From a virus: DNA of 51,849 nucleotides. A program made the position numbers and the translations under genes. This document shows positions 50,677-51,849 of this stretch, one piece after another. Position 1 is the stretch's first letter; each line of letters opens with the position of its first letter. The stretch covers positions 1 through 51,849 of IMG/VR virus record IMGVR_UViG_3300015263_001238; one strand, given 5' to 3'. Below the pieces are notes generated by a model. That model saw only the letters and a program-made list of their open reading frames with translations. It was not told where the DNA came from and searched no databases.

Positions 50677-51849
50677 CTAGCGATTACCAGACGATTTCGC
50701 GATCTCGCGAACAAGACTGCGTACTTCATCGAGCCTTCCCCTGACGATCTTGTTCTGCCGAAGAAGCGTGTCCATCTTGTCCCCTGCCCGTTTCTCGGCC
50801 TCTCGACTCCCTCGAAACAATTCCTCTTCGGAGATTCCGCGCACCCTGCCAACAAGCTTCGGCCTAGAGGATCTGTGCGAGAACAATGCTCTCCGGAAGC
50901 GACGCATACTGGCAGCCGCATCTGGGCCAGAAACAGACTCAGGGCTCATCTCCCCGCCAGGAGACTCACTCGAAGCGGCAGGAGCCCCTGGCGCCGATCC
51001 CTCGAATCCGCCTTCCTCCTGCGGTTGAAGGCTCTGAGCCGCTGCTTGCCCTTTTCCTTCTGCCGTCAAATCACGAATCGTGTCCTCTTCGCGTTGTTTG
51101 ATGACCGTCTCGATCTCCTTGTCGCCCATACCAAAGACATTGGCCAGCACCCAGTGGATGGATACGTGCTCGCGCATACGACTCGCCAGATCGGCGCGGG
51201 CATTACGAACCTCCAGTTGCGCAAGTTCGAAGATGGATGACGGCGTAGTCATGTGTATCTCGTAATCGACTTTAGCCGGGTCCACGCCGAGGGCGGCCAT
51301 GTGGGTTCTGGCTACCTTCGAAAAGCCGTTACGTAACTCACGTTGCACACGAAGCACCGTACGAGCGAAACGTGTGTCTTCCGAGGAGAGGACTGCTCGC
51401 GCTACGCCTTCTTCTTGCCCCAAATACGCTTTTGGTACTTTTATCGCCGAAAAAAGTTTGTTCTGGAAATATTCGATGTCGTCCATGTGTTGCCAGCTCG
51501 GAGAACCGACAACCTCGATACGAGTCGAATCTGTTCCTTTCCTGGTCGGAATGAAGAAATCGTCGTCTTGGGACAAGACGTCCATTTTTAGAGCCAGATT
51601 CCCGCTTGGGTCTACGAATTTCCGCTTCTTGAACTGCTGACGAACGCGATTGACGAAAGCCATCCCCTCGCGCGGAGGTAGATCACCTGTATCTATATAG
51701 AAAGCATAGCGCTCGGGAGCCCGCTGGAGTCGATAGATGAGCGCGGCGTCTTCCAGGAGCAGGAGGCGCTTCCATATCCAGCGTGCAGAATCGAGAATCG
51801 ACATGCCGTAGATCGATCGGCGTTGCTTGCTTCGAAGACGAAAATGAAC
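50677..51849 (-). CDS. Portal protein, T4 gp20-like, N-terminus outside window
   Basis: The frame is open to the window edge: upstream of the internal ATG at 51804 it reads HFRLRSKQRRSIYGMSILD, so the start is outside. Motifs of gp20-type portals are visible: SARWIWKRLLLLEDAALIYR, RAPERYAFYIDTGDLPP, LSQDDDFFIP, DDIEYFQNKLFSAIKVPKAY and RFARTVLRVQRELRNGFSKV. The last 120 residues are Ser/Pro/Gly-rich, then basic and helical. It forms the twelve-fold ring through which DNA enters and leaves the head. Firm identification. Confidence 0.9.
   Translation of the reverse strand, partial: VHFRLRSKQRRSIYGMSILDSARWIWKRLLLLEDAALIYRLQRAPERYAFYIDTGDLPPREGMAFVNRVRQQFKKRKFVDPSGNLALKMDVLSQDDDFFIPTRKGTDSTRIEVVGSPSWQHMDDIEYFQNKLFSAIKVPKAYLGQEEGVARAVLSSEDTRFARTVLRVQRELRNGFSKVARTHMAALGVDPAKVDYEIHMTTPSSIFELAQLEVRNARADLASRMREHVSIHWVLANVFGMGDKEIETVIKQREEDTIRDLTAEGKGQAAAQSLQPQEEGGFEGSAPGAPAASSESPGGEMSPESVSGPDAAASMRRFRRALFSHRSSRPKLVGRVRGISEEELFRGSREAEKRAGDKMDTLLRQNKIVRGRLDEVRSLVREIAKSSGNR

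Noticed and set aside
1-51849. Many plus-strand open frames of 60-300 codons
   Set aside because: All lie antisense to convincing minus-strand genes, have Arg/Ser/Pro-rich low-complexity composition, and lack ribosome-binding sites or recognisable domains. They arise from codon bias on the coding strand.
1-51849. tRNA genes, CRISPR arrays, insertion sequences, attachment sites
   Set aside because: No cloverleaf-like or regularly spaced repeats and no transposase or integrase motifs were found; gaps between genes are too short for most of these.

Overview
The window is one continuous stretch of a tailed, contractile (myovirus-type) bacteriophage genome. Every gene I accept lies on the minus strand, so transcription runs from high to low coordinates. 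Genes are packed with gaps of 0 to about 90 bases, often with ATGA, TAATG or TGATG overlaps. No tRNA, rRNA, CRISPR array or insertion sequence is visible and no gap exceeds 300 bases. The virion combines T4-type head and tube proteins (portal gp20, protease gp21, capsid gp23, tube gp19, wedge gp25) with a baseplate of P2-type logic (gpJ-, gpV-, gpD-, gpX- and gpI-like). The host cannot be named from this sequence. A B12-dependent ribonucleotide reductase implies a host that makes or imports cobalamin.

Layout in transcription order. (1) Head, 51849-45635: portal C-terminal part, an unknown protein, a basic/acidic bipolar protein, a 59-residue very basic protein, a prohead protease fused to a coiled-coil scaffold, and the major capsid protein followed by a strong terminator. 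(2) Neck and tail shaft, 45547-36239: neck-type proteins, cysteine-rich small proteins, tail sheath, and two gp19-type tube proteins separated by a second terminator. (3) A non-virion island, 36209-32371: class II ribonucleotide reductase, a small helical protein, a HAD-like protein, a 77-residue protein, and a zinc-knuckle protein with two ribbon-helix-helix domains. (4) Tail assembly, 32371-25698: a zinc-binding chaperone/baseplate protein with a likely -1 frameshift product, and a giant tape measure. (5) Baseplate, 25696-19821: LysM/gpX, gpD-like hub, gpV-like spike, gp25 and gpJ. (6) An FtsZ/tubulin-type GTPase, 19810-18626. (7) Adsorption apparatus, 18581-1: about 16 fibre, adaptor and decoration genes, including paralogues, repeat-rich fibres, a LamG-like protein, a gpI-like protein and a family-2 glycosyltransferase.

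The most unusual points are: a complete FtsZ/tubulin-like GTPase embedded between baseplate and fibre genes; a 12-bp palindrome (GACCACGTGGTC) present four times, three of them just after stop codons and one forming the stem tip of a terminator; a probable DNA-binding protein built from a catalytically degraded HNH knuckle plus two RHH domains; two genes (tape measure and a small basic head-region protein) whose coding frames extend upstream of any ATG/GTG/TTG and appear to begin at ATC and ATA; and a glycosyltransferase between two fibre genes that share the same N-terminal domain.
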